Source: Vicinamibacteria bacterium | GTDB taxonomy: Bacteria > Acidobacteriota > Vicinamibacteria > Fen-336 > JAGNNV01 | Reading direction: 5' to 3' | Length of the DNA stretch: 5,954 nucleotides | Assembly: GCA_016650185.1 (NCBI GenBank) | Contig: JAENWE010000139.1 | Coordinates: 1 to 5,954, forward strand | Part shown: piece after piece, positions 1 through 5,954 of the stretch | Position numbering within the stretch: position 1 is the stretch's first letter | Layout: every line of letters starts with the position of its first letter | Position numbers and translations under genes: made by a program | Notes under the pieces: generated by a model | What the model was told of the DNA's origin: nothing | Databases searched by the model: none | Seen by the model: the letters and a program-made list of their open reading frames with translations, nothing else

Positions 1-1
1 G

Positions 2-1843
2 CGGAACGAGCACGAGACCGCGCTCTTTCTGGTGTCTTCAACCGGCGGCGTGCCGCGACGATTGACCTACGGCGCGCGCATCGCCAATCGCCCTCGTCCG
101 AATCCACGCCTTCGCTGGTCCCCGGATGGTTCGTGGCTCTCGTTCGTCGCGTACGTGAACGATGTCCCTCAGGTGGTGGCCCTTCCCATGGCCGGCGGGG
201 AGGCCCGGACTCTGACCACGGTTCCGCTGGGAGTCGGTGACTATGAGTGGTCGCCTTCCGGAGCGCAGATAGCGTACCTCTCCCCGGAACCGCCGTCGCC
301 CGAGGAGGTGCTCCAAAGGAAGGAAAAGTCGTTCGTGATCGAGGTGGATCGGCAGGATCGGCCCGGGCGCGTGTTCGTTCAGGATCTCGAGGGCGGCGCC
401 CCACGGACCGTGACCCCGTCCGCTCATTTCGTCTCCGGCTTCGATTGGGCTCCCGACGGTCGCACCATCGCCTACGCCGCCGCGCTCACCGGCGCTTTTT
501 CGGCCCAATTTCACACGAGGATCTACGCCATCGCAGTCGCGGGCGGGGATCCCCGCCCGGTGGTGGACCGCGACAGCATGAATGTTCAGCCGCGCTATTC
601 GCCCGATGGCCGGCACCTCGCGTTTGTCTCGAGCGGCGACAAGCCTGAGATGGTTTCGATCTGGGGTCTGTATGTGGCGCCGGCCGAGGGCGGCGACCCG
701 AAGGCGATTCGCGATCTGGGCGCGGACGCCTGGGTCGCCGCGTTCACCTGGGCGCCCGACAGTCGTTCTCTGATCGTGATCGCGAGCGACTCTCCCGCGC
801 AGCGCGGAGCGAGGATGTTCGAGCAGCCGATTCAACGGTTCTGGCTCGACGGCCGTCGGGAGGACCTCATTCCTGGCCCGCGGGTGAACTACGCGCCGAG
901 TTTCAGCCGTGACGGAAAACATCTGGCTTATCGGTCCACGGATCCGCGCAGCATGGGAGATGTTTATGTGTTGGACCTCCCGGAAATGAAGACGGGCAAA
1001 CTGACGGACGTGAACCCCGAACTCAAGGAAATGTCCCTGGCGGAGCAAAAGGCCGTCCATTGGCGCTCGTTTGACGGCCGGGAGATCTGGGGCCTGCTGA
1101 TGACCCCTTCAGACCGGCCCGTCGAAAAGCGCCTCCCCCTCGTGATGTACCTGCACGGCGGTCCGAACGGCAGCATCACGTACGGCATTTTTCCTCAGTT
1201 CATGCACTCTGTCGGGCAAGTCGATCCCTATCCGGTCGAGGCGCTCGTGGCTGCGGGGATAGCCGTCTTGATGCCCATGCCTCGCGGCGGCCAGGGCTAC
1301 GGTCTAGAGGGCCTGCACGGCATCGACGGTTCCTGGGGTGAGGCCGATTTGAAAGACGTTCTGATGGGAGTGGATGCCCTGATTCGCGACGGCGTCGCGG
1401 ATCCCGACCGGCTCGGCGTGATGGGAGCCTCCTACGGCGGCTACTTGACCGACTGGCTCGTGACCCAGACGAGCCGGTTCAAAGCCGCCTCGACCATGGC
1501 CAGCATCAGCGATATCGCGGACCTCTACTATGGGTCGGACGCGGGAGACATCACCCGCGCCTATTTCGGCCTGCCCTGGGATGCGCCGGGGGCCTACGCG
1601 AGGCACTCAGCCATCACCTATGCCTCGAAAGTGACCACGCCGCTGCTGATTCAGCACGGCGAGAACGACCGCCGCGTCCCCTTGATCCAGGCGACGAAGT
1701 TTTACAAAGCCCTCAAGGAAATGGGGAAGACGGTAGAGCTCGAGATCTATCCAAGGGGCGGGCACGTCATCTACGAACCCGTGCTGGAGCGAGAGATCAT
1801 GAGGCGAAATCTGGAGTGGTTTCGAAGGTGGTTGAAGCCTTAG
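2..1843 (+). CDS. S9-family serine peptidase (prolyl oligopeptidase / acylaminoacyl-peptidase type), 5' end outside window
   Basis: Serine peptidase of the prolyl oligopeptidase clan: an N-terminal beta-propeller gates a C-terminal alpha/beta-hydrolase domain that cleaves short peptides. A GTG at base 32 could serve as a start, but the frame is open back to base 2 and the upstream residues (RNEHETALFLVSS) read smoothly into the propeller, so the true start, and any signal peptide, lies left of the window. Numbering from the GTG, six PD40-like strands with a W/Y/F-S/A-x-D/S-G/S core lie near residues 25-40, 70-84, 135-150, 186-201, 237-252 and 288-302. The hydrolase domain starts near residue 340. 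It carries the oxyanion motif HGGP (375-378), the nucleophile motif GASYGGY with Ser467, Asp546 in HGENDRRVP and His578 in RGGH, so the triad is complete and in family order. The gene ends with TAG and looks intact. Exact subfamily (S9C versus S9A/B) and substrate cannot be fixed from the sequence; S9C-like is the best guess. Confidence 0.93.
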   Translation, partial: RNEHETALFLVSSTGGVPRRLTYGARIANRPRPNPRLRWSPDGSWLSFVAYVNDVPQVVALPMAGGEARTLTTVPLGVGDYEWSPSGAQIAYLSPEPPSPEEVLQRKEKSFVIEVDRQDRPGRVFVQDLEGGAPRTVTPSAHFVSGFDWAPDGRTIAYAAALTGAFSAQFHTRIYAIAVAGGDPRPVVDRDSMNVQPRYSPDGRHLAFVSSGDKPEMVSIWGLYVAPAEGGDPKAIRDLGADAWVAAFTWAPDSRSLIVIASDSPAQRGARMFEQPIQRFWLDGRREDLIPGPRVNYAPSFSRDGKHLAYRSTDPRSMGDVYVLDLPEMKTGKLTDVNPELKEMSLAEQKAVHWRSFDGREIWGLLMTPSDRPVEKRLPLVMYLHGGPNGSITYGIFPQFMHSVGQVDPYPVEALVAAGIAVLMPMPRGGQGYGLEGLHGIDGSWGEADLKDVLMGVDALIRDGVADPDRLGVMGASYGGYLTDWLVTQTSRFKAASTMASISDIADLYYGSDAGDITRAYFGLPWDAPGAYARHSAITYASKVTTPLLIQHGENDRRVPLIQATKFYKALKEMGKTVELEIYPRGGHVIYEPVLEREIMRRNLEWFRRWLKP

Positions 1844-1857
1844 GCGTTGGGGACTAG

Positions 1858-2010
1858 GGTGGCAGCGATGATCCTCCGTCGCGACCGAGACCGCGACACC
1901 GCGCGAACGACCGCTATCGCCCCAAATCGCTCAGGGACGATGCGCTCCCGACCGGGGCGAAGGCCTTTCTTGAATTGGAACGTGCTTACGAGCTGAGGTG
2001 CAAGAAATGA
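1858..2010 (+). other. Start-less open frame between peptidase and secreted-protein gene; possible 3' gene remnant
   Basis: This frame is open from just after an in-frame TAG at 1855 to a TGA at 2008-2010 that overlaps the next ATG as ATGA. It has no ATG or GTG start; a TTG at 1975 is too late to matter. The first part is a low-complexity Arg/Pro/Asp stretch, but the last part (ALPTGAKAFLELERAYELR) looks like ordinary helical protein. It may be the tail of a decayed gene or chance in GC-rich DNA. A 42-codon ATG frame (1868-1996) overlaps it and has no convincing character either. I recognise no family. Confidence 0.15.
1878..1897 (+). terminator. Weak hairpin after the peptidase gene
   Basis: The inverted repeat GTCGCG / CGCGAC (1878-1883 and 1892-1897) forms a perfect six-base-pair GC-rich stem with an eight-base loop, 34 bases after the peptidase stop. 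No T-tract follows, so it is at best a weak intrinsic terminator or an mRNA 3'-end structure. Stems of this size are common by chance in DNA this GC-rich. Confidence 0.2.
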
Positions 2011-2581
2011 AGACCCAATCGCGTCCCATCATCTCGCTCGGTGCCGCTGCCCTGCTCTGCCTATCTTCAGTCGTGCGGGCCCAAGGGGCCGGGCAGAAGG
2101 CGTACCACGTGGGCGATCGGGTCGAACTTCACATCAGCGGCCCACATTGGCAACGCTGCGTAGTGTCCGACAACGACGCGGAATCGTTGATGCGCGGCCG
2201 GTGCGAAGAGTACGTGGAGCCCGCTCCCGGAACGTACCGGAGGGGGGCGGGGTCTACATCCTTTCTCCAGGCGACCTGCGGCCCCTCCGCAAGGGAAGTC
2301 CGACCCCGCCCTCGAAGGCAACGCCGCAGACGCCGCTCCTTCGCCTGCCTCCCCCCGCTCGCCAACCGGAGATGAAGCTCGTGCCAGCCCCGGCCGGCGC
2401 GGCGCCCCCCGACCCCGTCGTCCCCCAACCACCGCCCCGGCAGGCTCCGAAGGCGGGTGGGGCCGGACTGAAGATCGGCGAGTATGCCTGCTACGGCTCG
2501 GGTGGTCGAATCCTCGCCGGTCTTGGATTCAAGGTCCTTCCCGGAAACATCCGCGACACGGCCGCAATTGCTCCCGAGTGA
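2007..2581 (+). pseudogene. Small exported protein with Pro-rich linker, frameshifted and probably C-terminally truncated
   Basis: The ATG at 2007 is preceded at good spacing by GAGG (1995-1998), which is better than the in-frame GTG at 1998. The first 25 residues form a Sec signal peptide: a short Lys/Arg N-region, the core IISLGAAALLCL, and a likely signal peptidase I site after VRA. The Cys in the core lacks a proper lipobox. The first frame gives YHVGDRVELHISG, W48, C51 and C66, then becomes nonsense after about 2246. Stepping back one base in the run of six G at 2242-2247 restores the sense: TYRRGGGVYILSPGDLRPL, a Pro-rich linker (about residues 98-150), then GEYACYGSGGRILAGLGFKV. The joined product would be 191 residues. 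From memory, related proteins continue well past the LGFK motif, whereas here TGA comes 15 codons later, only 37 bases from the convergent kinase gene. Its role is unknown; it is presumably periplasmic or secreted. One frameshift plus the short C-terminus suggests a decaying gene, but a single sequencing error could explain the frameshift. Confidence 0.6.
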
Positions 2582-2618
2582 GCTTGGTGTCGCGCGGGGG
2601 CGAAAGCATCGGCCTTTG

Positions 2619-3884
2619 TCAGGTCGCGGGCAGGAAGATGGCCCGAAAGTCGTTGACGTTGGTGCGGGTCGGTCCGGTGTGGATCAAGGTGCCGATGGAT
2701 GAGAAGAAGGTGTAGCCATCGTTGCGGCTCAGATATTCGGCCGGATTGAGGCCGAGCGCCACGCAACGTTCGCCCACGTCCGGACCGAACCAGGCTCCGG
2801 CGTTGTCTTCGGTGCCATCGATGCCGTCGGTGTCGCAGGCGAGCGCCCAGGCCGGCACGCCGAGCGTCACCGCGAGGGCCAGCAGGAATTCGGCAGACCG
2901 CCCACCGCGCCCCTGGCCGCGCACCGTGACCGTCGTCTCGCCACCGGAGAGGATCACGCAGGGACGCCGGGCCGGTTCGCCATGATGGAATATCTGTCGA
3001 GCGACCGCGGCATGGACATAGGCCACATCGCGCGATTCACCTTCGAGAGAGTCACCCAGTATCAGCGGCGCCACGCCCTGCTGACGGGCGTAGGCGGCCG
3101 CCGCCTGCAGCGCGTGCTGGGCGGTGGCGATCACATGGACTTCGCAGCGGTTGAGCCGCGGGTCGCCGGGCTTGGGGGTTTCGCTGTGCGGCGAGCCGAG
3201 GTGAGCCAGCACCCGCGCTGGGACTTCGATGCCGTACTTGGCGAGGATCGAAAGCGCCTGCTCCCGCGTGGTGGGATCGGCCACGGTGGGGCCGGAAGCG
3301 ATGACTGACACATCGTCGCCTGGGACGTCGGAGATCCCGAGTGTCACCACCTTTGCCGGCGCACAGGCCAGGGCCAGACGGCCTCCCTTGACGGCGGAGA
3401 GATGCTTGCGAACGCAGTTCATTTCGCCAATGTTGGCGCCGCTCTTCAGCAGGGCCCGGCTGATCATCTGCTTGTCGCCCAGGGTGAGGCCGGGCGCCGG
3501 CAATGCGAGGAGTGCCGAACCTCCACCGGAAATCAAGCAGAGCACCAGGTCGTCGGCGGTCAGGTCCTGAACCTGCTTCAGGATTTCCTCTGCGGCCTGC
3601 TGGCCAGCGGCATCAGGGACGGGGTGGGCGGCCTCCAACACGCGAATCCTCGCGGTCTTCTGGCCATGGCCATAGCGCGTCACCACCAGACCGGCGAGCG
3701 GCCCATTCCATCGCTCCTCCACCGCGGCCGCCATGGCCGCAGCAGCCTTGCCGGCGCCTACAACGATGGTCCGACCTTGCGGGCGAACCGGAAGAAACGC
3801 GGGCAGGCAGCCGGCCGGCCTCACCGCGGTGAGCGCGGCATCGAAAAGCCCTCGTAGGAACAGCTCCGGCTCGAGAGCGGTCAC
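2619..3884 (-). CDS. gckA: Glycerate 2-kinase (DUF4147/MOFRL family, GckA/TtuD type)
   Basis: Cytoplasmic kinase expected to phosphorylate D-glycerate with ATP to 2-phosphoglycerate, feeding glycolysis from glycolate/glyoxylate, serine or tartrate breakdown. Older annotations call this family hydroxypyruvate reductase (TtuD). Counting from the GTG at 3884 (421 residues, normal for the family), the N-terminal DUF4147 domain has VVGAGKAAAAM (about 41-51, with the conserved Lys46), HPVPD (86-90), LISGGGSALL (116-125), NCVRKHLSAVKGGRLA (155-170) and ISDVPGDDVSVIASGPT (183-199). The C-terminal MOFRL domain has SGGETTVTV (312-320), GQGRGGRSAEF (322-332), DTDGIDG (350-356) and the closing GPTRTNVNDFR (404-414). 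All family landmarks are present and uninterrupted. An upstream GTG at 3944 would add 20 residues, but those codons have mixed third positions (about half G/C, one AGA) and no Shine-Dalgarno, whereas 3884 has GGGA five bases upstream and starts just before the conserved LFLRGLFDAAL. The gene is divergent from the permease gene and convergent with the broken secreted-protein gene. Confidence 0.93.
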   Translation of the reverse strand: MTALEPELFLRGLFDAALTAVRPAGCLPAFLPVRPQGRTIVVGAGKAAAAMAAAVEERWNGPLAGLVVTRYGHGQKTARIRVLEAAHPVPDAAGQQAAEEILKQVQDLTADDLVLCLISGGGSALLALPAPGLTLGDKQMISRALLKSGANIGEMNCVRKHLSAVKGGRLALACAPAKVVTLGISDVPGDDVSVIASGPTVADPTTREQALSILAKYGIEVPARVLAHLGSPHSETPKPGDPRLNRCEVHVIATAQHALQAAAAYARQQGVAPLILGDSLEGESRDVAYVHAAVARQIFHHGEPARRPCVILSGGETTVTVRGQGRGGRSAEFLLALAVTLGVPAWALACDTDGIDGTEDNAGAWFGPDVGERCVALGLNPAEYLSRNDGYTFFSSIGTLIHTGPTRTNVNDFRAIFLPAT

Positions 3885-4030
3885 AACGTTCCCGAGATCG
3901 GGATTAGCAGAGTAGATCTGTGGTCTGATCCCAAGAACGGCCACCGATGAACGACGTCTCTATTCGCCCGGATCAAGGACACCACCTGGAGACTCCGGGG
4001 ACTGCGCGGCTACACCGAGGTTAGGCAACC
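3885..4030. promoter_or_regulatory. Divergent intergenic region of kinase and permease genes
   Basis: This 146-base stretch must hold the promoters of both flanking genes, which point away from each other. It is less G/C-rich near the kinase side. I could not identify convincing -35/-10 pairs on either strand. The permease start has CGAGG at 4016-4020 and a second AGG at 4023-4025 as ribosome-binding candidates. If the kinase really starts at the outer GTG (3944), the region shrinks to 86 bases. Confidence 0.45.
3985..3999. promoter_or_regulatory. Candidate operator: imperfect 15-base palindrome
   Basis: CCTGGAGACTCCGGG is a near-perfect inverted repeat around a central A, with one T/G mismatch, placed 32 bases before the permease start. 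Its place between divergent catabolic genes fits a repressor or activator site. It does not resemble the lactate regulator (LldR/GntR) operator that I know, no regulator gene is in the window, and palindromes of this size arise by chance. Confidence 0.2.
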
Positions 4031-5839
4031 GTGACCGAAGTCTTCCATCAAGTCTACAGTCCCGTCGGCGGTAGCGTCCTCCTGTCTGCGCTCGTCGCCT
4101 CGCTCCCGCCTCTCCTGCTCGCGATACTCCTGGCCGTCCTCCGCGTGGCGCCCTGGCGCGCCGCCGTGGCGGCCGCCGCTACCGCCTTCGTGCTGGCCTG
4201 GCTCGTCTGGGGCATGCCGTTGTCGTTGACCATTGCCGCGGCGACTCACGGCATGGCGTTCGGCTTGTGGCCCATCTCCTGGATCGTGGTCAGCACCGTG
4301 TTCTTCTACAACCTGTCGGTGGAGAGCGGCGACTTCGACGTCATCCGCCTGTCGCTCGCCAGGCTGACCGGCGACCGCCGTATCCAGCTGGTGCTCGTCG
4401 CGTTCTGCTTCGGCGCGCTCATCGAAGGCATCGCGGGCTTTGGGGCGCCGGTGGCGATCACGGCCGCCATGCTCGCAGGCCTGGGGTTCGAGCCGATCAT
4501 GGCCGCGTCGCTGGCGCTCATCGCCAACACCGCGCCAGTCGCTTTTGGATCGCTGGGGATTCCCGTCACCACTCTGGGTGGCCTGCTGGCCCCGATGCTG
4601 GGTCACGACACCCAGGCGACCACGCAGGCGCTGTCGGCGATGGTCGGCCGTCAACTCCCGATCTTCTCTGTGGTCATTCCCGCGTACCTGGTGGTCCTGT
4701 ACGCCGGGTGGAGACGGATGATCGAAGTGTGGCCGGCGGTGTTCGTCTCTGGGGTTACCTTTGCGGTCGGCCAGTTCGTGGTCTCGAACTTCGTGGGGCC
4801 GGAACTCACGGACGTGCTGGCCGCCCTGACTTCGTTGGCCTCGGTCGCGTTGCTCCTGCGGGTGTGGCAGCCGGCGGAAGAGTTCACCGAAGGCGCGCGG
4901 CTCGCCGTCGCTCCGGTGGGGCCGCGCGACACCGGCCCCCGTGTCGTCCGCGCTTACGCGACGTACGGCGTCCTGATCGCCACCGTGCTGATTGGTCAGG
5001 TGGGGAACCTCCCGGGGATGTCGAAGGTGAACCCGCCAGCCAATGTCACGGCGTTGCTGAAGTGCGGACAGGTTGGAAACAAGCTGTGTCCGGATCCCTG
5101 GCTGGGCGCAAGCGCCGCCGTCGAGCCGCAGGGGTTCCGCTTCCCGGTCTGGGAATTCAGCTGGCCAGGCGCCTACCGCATGCAGGACGGCAAGCCTGCG
5201 CCGCTGGTCCAGCGCGAGGCGCCGGTGGTGGCCGCATCGAGCCCATACCCCCTGAGCTACCGCCTCGATTTTCTGGCCACCGCCGGTACGCTTGTGTTCC
5301 TCGCGGCGTTGATCGCGTTCGTGCCGATGTTGATCTTTGGCGGAGCCCCACAAGCGCTGGCGACGACGCTCCGGAGAACGCTCCGGCAACTTCGGCTGCC
5401 CGTGATCACCATTGCGTTCATCCTCTCGATCGCGACGGTGATGAACTACTCGGGAATGACTTCGTCGATGGCGCTGGCGCTCGCGGGCACCGGCGTTCTC
5501 TTTCCCTTCTTCTCGGCCTGGCTCGGCATGATCGGCGTCTTCCTGACCGGCAGTGACACCTCCTCGAACACGTTATTTGGTCCGCTACAGGCGACGACGG
5601 CAAAGTTGTCGGGGCTGGATCCGGTGCTGATGGCGGCCACCAACTCCTCAGCGGGCGTCATGGGCAAGATGATCAGCCCGCAGAACCTGTCGGTCGGCGC
5701 GGCGGGCGTCGGAGCGGTGGGCCGCGAAGGGGAGATCTTTTCGAAAGTGATCGCCCACAGCCTTATTCTGACCACTTTAATGGGCATCGTGGCGATGCTC
5801 CAGGCTTATGTCGTGCCGTGGATGGTTCCGAGGCTTTGA
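4031..5839 (+). CDS. lctP: LctP-family L-lactate / glycolate permease
   Basis: Inner-membrane secondary transporter of the lactate permease family (TC 2.A.14), which imports 2-hydroxymonocarboxylates such as lactate and glycolate with protons. The 602-residue product is nearly all hydrophobic helices. Family signatures are GALIEGIAGFGAPVAI (128-143), ANTAPVAFGSLGIPV (165-179), the FLATAGT segment (414-420; LSATGT in relatives), GSDTSSNTLFG (507-517) and NSSAGVMGKMISPQN (538-552). The start is GTG at 4031, with CGAGG at 4016-4020 and AGG at 4023-4025 upstream; the first hydrophobic helix begins about 15 residues later, as in relatives. It is longer than E. coli LldP (551) and GlcA (560), mainly through a polar segment at about 327-410 with Cys345 and Cys353, probably a large extramembrane loop. 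Divergent from the glycerate kinase gene, which hints at import of glycolate, lactate or glycerate. Substrate choice within the family cannot be read from sequence. Confidence 0.95.
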   Translation: MTEVFHQVYSPVGGSVLLSALVASLPPLLLAILLAVLRVAPWRAAVAAAATAFVLAWLVWGMPLSLTIAAATHGMAFGLWPISWIVVSTVFFYNLSVESGDFDVIRLSLARLTGDRRIQLVLVAFCFGALIEGIAGFGAPVAITAAMLAGLGFEPIMAASLALIANTAPVAFGSLGIPVTTLGGLLAPMLGHDTQATTQALSAMVGRQLPIFSVVIPAYLVVLYAGWRRMIEVWPAVFVSGVTFAVGQFVVSNFVGPELTDVLAALTSLASVALLLRVWQPAEEFTEGARLAVAPVGPRDTGPRVVRAYATYGVLIATVLIGQVGNLPGMSKVNPPANVTALLKCGQVGNKLCPDPWLGASAAVEPQGFRFPVWEFSWPGAYRMQDGKPAPLVQREAPVVAASSPYPLSYRLDFLATAGTLVFLAALIAFVPMLIFGGAPQALATTLRRTLRQLRLPVITIAFILSIATVMNYSGMTSSMALALAGTGVLFPFFSAWLGMIGVFLTGSDTSSNTLFGPLQATTAKLSGLDPVLMAATNSSAGVMGKMISPQNLSVGAAGVGAVGREGEIFSKVIAHSLILTTLMGIVAMLQAYVVPWMVPRL

Positions 5840-5855
5840 AACAACGCGCGGTGCG

Positions 5856-5875
5856 GACCGCTAAGAGACGCGGTC
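5856..5875 (+). terminator. Short hairpin after lctP
   Basis: GACCGC (5856-5861) and GCGGTC (5870-5875) form a perfect six-base-pair stem with an eight-base loop, 16 bases after the permease stop. No T-run follows. It may protect the mRNA 3' end or be chance. Confidence 0.2.
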
Positions 5876-5903
5876 GAATGCGCCCCATTTCACGCACTTT
5901 CCC

Positions 5904-5938
5904 GTCACTGCGAGCCGTGGACGGACTCCGTCCGTGAC
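5904..5938 (+). terminator. Candidate terminator hairpin downstream of lctP
   Basis: GGACGG ACT CCGTCC (5919-5933 including the flanking A/T symmetry) forms a compact GC-rich stem with a three-base loop. Outer arms GTCAC (5904-5908) and GTGAC (5934-5938) could extend it around a ten-base bulge on the left side. It is followed by TATTTG, a poor T-tract. It is the best transcription-end candidate for the permease, though it could equally belong to a gene beyond the right edge. Confidence 0.35.
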
Positions 5939-5954
5939 TATTTGGGAGGACGCC

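Noticed and set aside
38..1060. 340-codon open frame on the minus strand opposite the peptidase propeller
   Set aside because: Arg/His-rich composition, no recognisable motif and complete overlap with a convincing S9 peptidase; a compositional shadow.
2007..2091. Lipoprotein signal peptide for the secreted protein
   Set aside because: The Cys in the hydrophobic core is preceded by ALL rather than a lipobox with a small residue at -1, and an AxA-like signal peptidase I site follows a few residues later.
2242..2248. Programmed -1 frameshift at the G6 run
   Set aside because: The run allows slippage, but the heptamer is not in the usual X XXY YYZ phase and I see no clear stimulatory stem or pseudoknot just downstream. 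Mutation or sequencing error is simpler.
2582..2618. Bidirectional terminator between the two convergent genes
   Set aside because: The 37-base gap has no clear inverted repeat followed by a T-tract on either strand.
3402..3857. Plus-strand open frames opposite the glycerate kinase, up to 151 codons
   Set aside because: They lie antisense to conserved kinase motifs and have no family resemblance.
4010..5389. 459-codon open frame on the minus strand inside the permease gene
   Set aside because: Its product is a low-complexity Arg/His/Gln/Asp/Gly string with no domain-like pattern, and it lies wholly opposite a strongly recognised LctP gene. Long antisense frames are expected opposite GC-rich genes.
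4267..5556. 429-codon open frame on the plus strand in another frame of the permease gene
   Set aside because: Arg/Ala/Gly-rich with no hydrophobic or domain pattern, and it lies inside the permease coding sequence.

Overview
The window reads as ordinary chromosomal DNA from a GC-rich, soil-type bacterium. GTG starts, strong G/C preference at third codon positions, a propeller-type S9 peptidase and a small secreted Pro-rich protein would all suit Acidobacteriota (for example a Vicinamibacteria-like lineage). This placement is an inference from protein style and is weak. I see no mobile element, CRISPR array, rRNA or tRNA.

Layout. (1) Bases 2-1843 (+): the 3' part of an S9-family serine peptidase gene, cut by the left edge of the window. 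Six beta-propeller repeats and the complete Ser/Asp/His catalytic domain are present. (2) Bases 1844-2006: a short spacer with a weak hairpin and an open frame without a start codon. (3) Bases 2007-2581 (+): a damaged gene for a small exported protein. It has a clean Shine-Dalgarno site and signal peptide, a one-base frameshift in a run of six G, a Pro-rich linker, and a C-terminal motif that stops abruptly 37 bases before the next gene. (4) Bases 2619-3884 (-): a glycerate 2-kinase of the DUF4147/MOFRL (GckA/TtuD) type. (5) Bases 3885-4030: a divergent intergenic region with one candidate operator palindrome. (6) Bases 4031-5839 (+): an LctP-family 2-hydroxymonocarboxylate (lactate/glycolate) permease of 602 residues with a long polar loop. 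(7) Bases 5840-5954: downstream spacer with two hairpins, the second a plausible terminator.

How the genes may work together. The divergent pair of permease and glycerate kinase is the only arrangement that suggests a shared pathway. The permease would import lactate, glycolate or possibly glycerate, and the kinase would send D-glycerate into glycolysis as 2-phosphoglycerate. No oxidase, glyoxylate carboligase or tartronate semialdehyde reductase is visible here, so the link is an inference from adjacency. The peptidase and the broken secreted protein show no functional link to that pair.

I found no convincing undescribed system. The most notable points are the frameshifted and apparently truncated secreted protein, the kinase/permease pairing, and the cysteine-containing loop of the permease.
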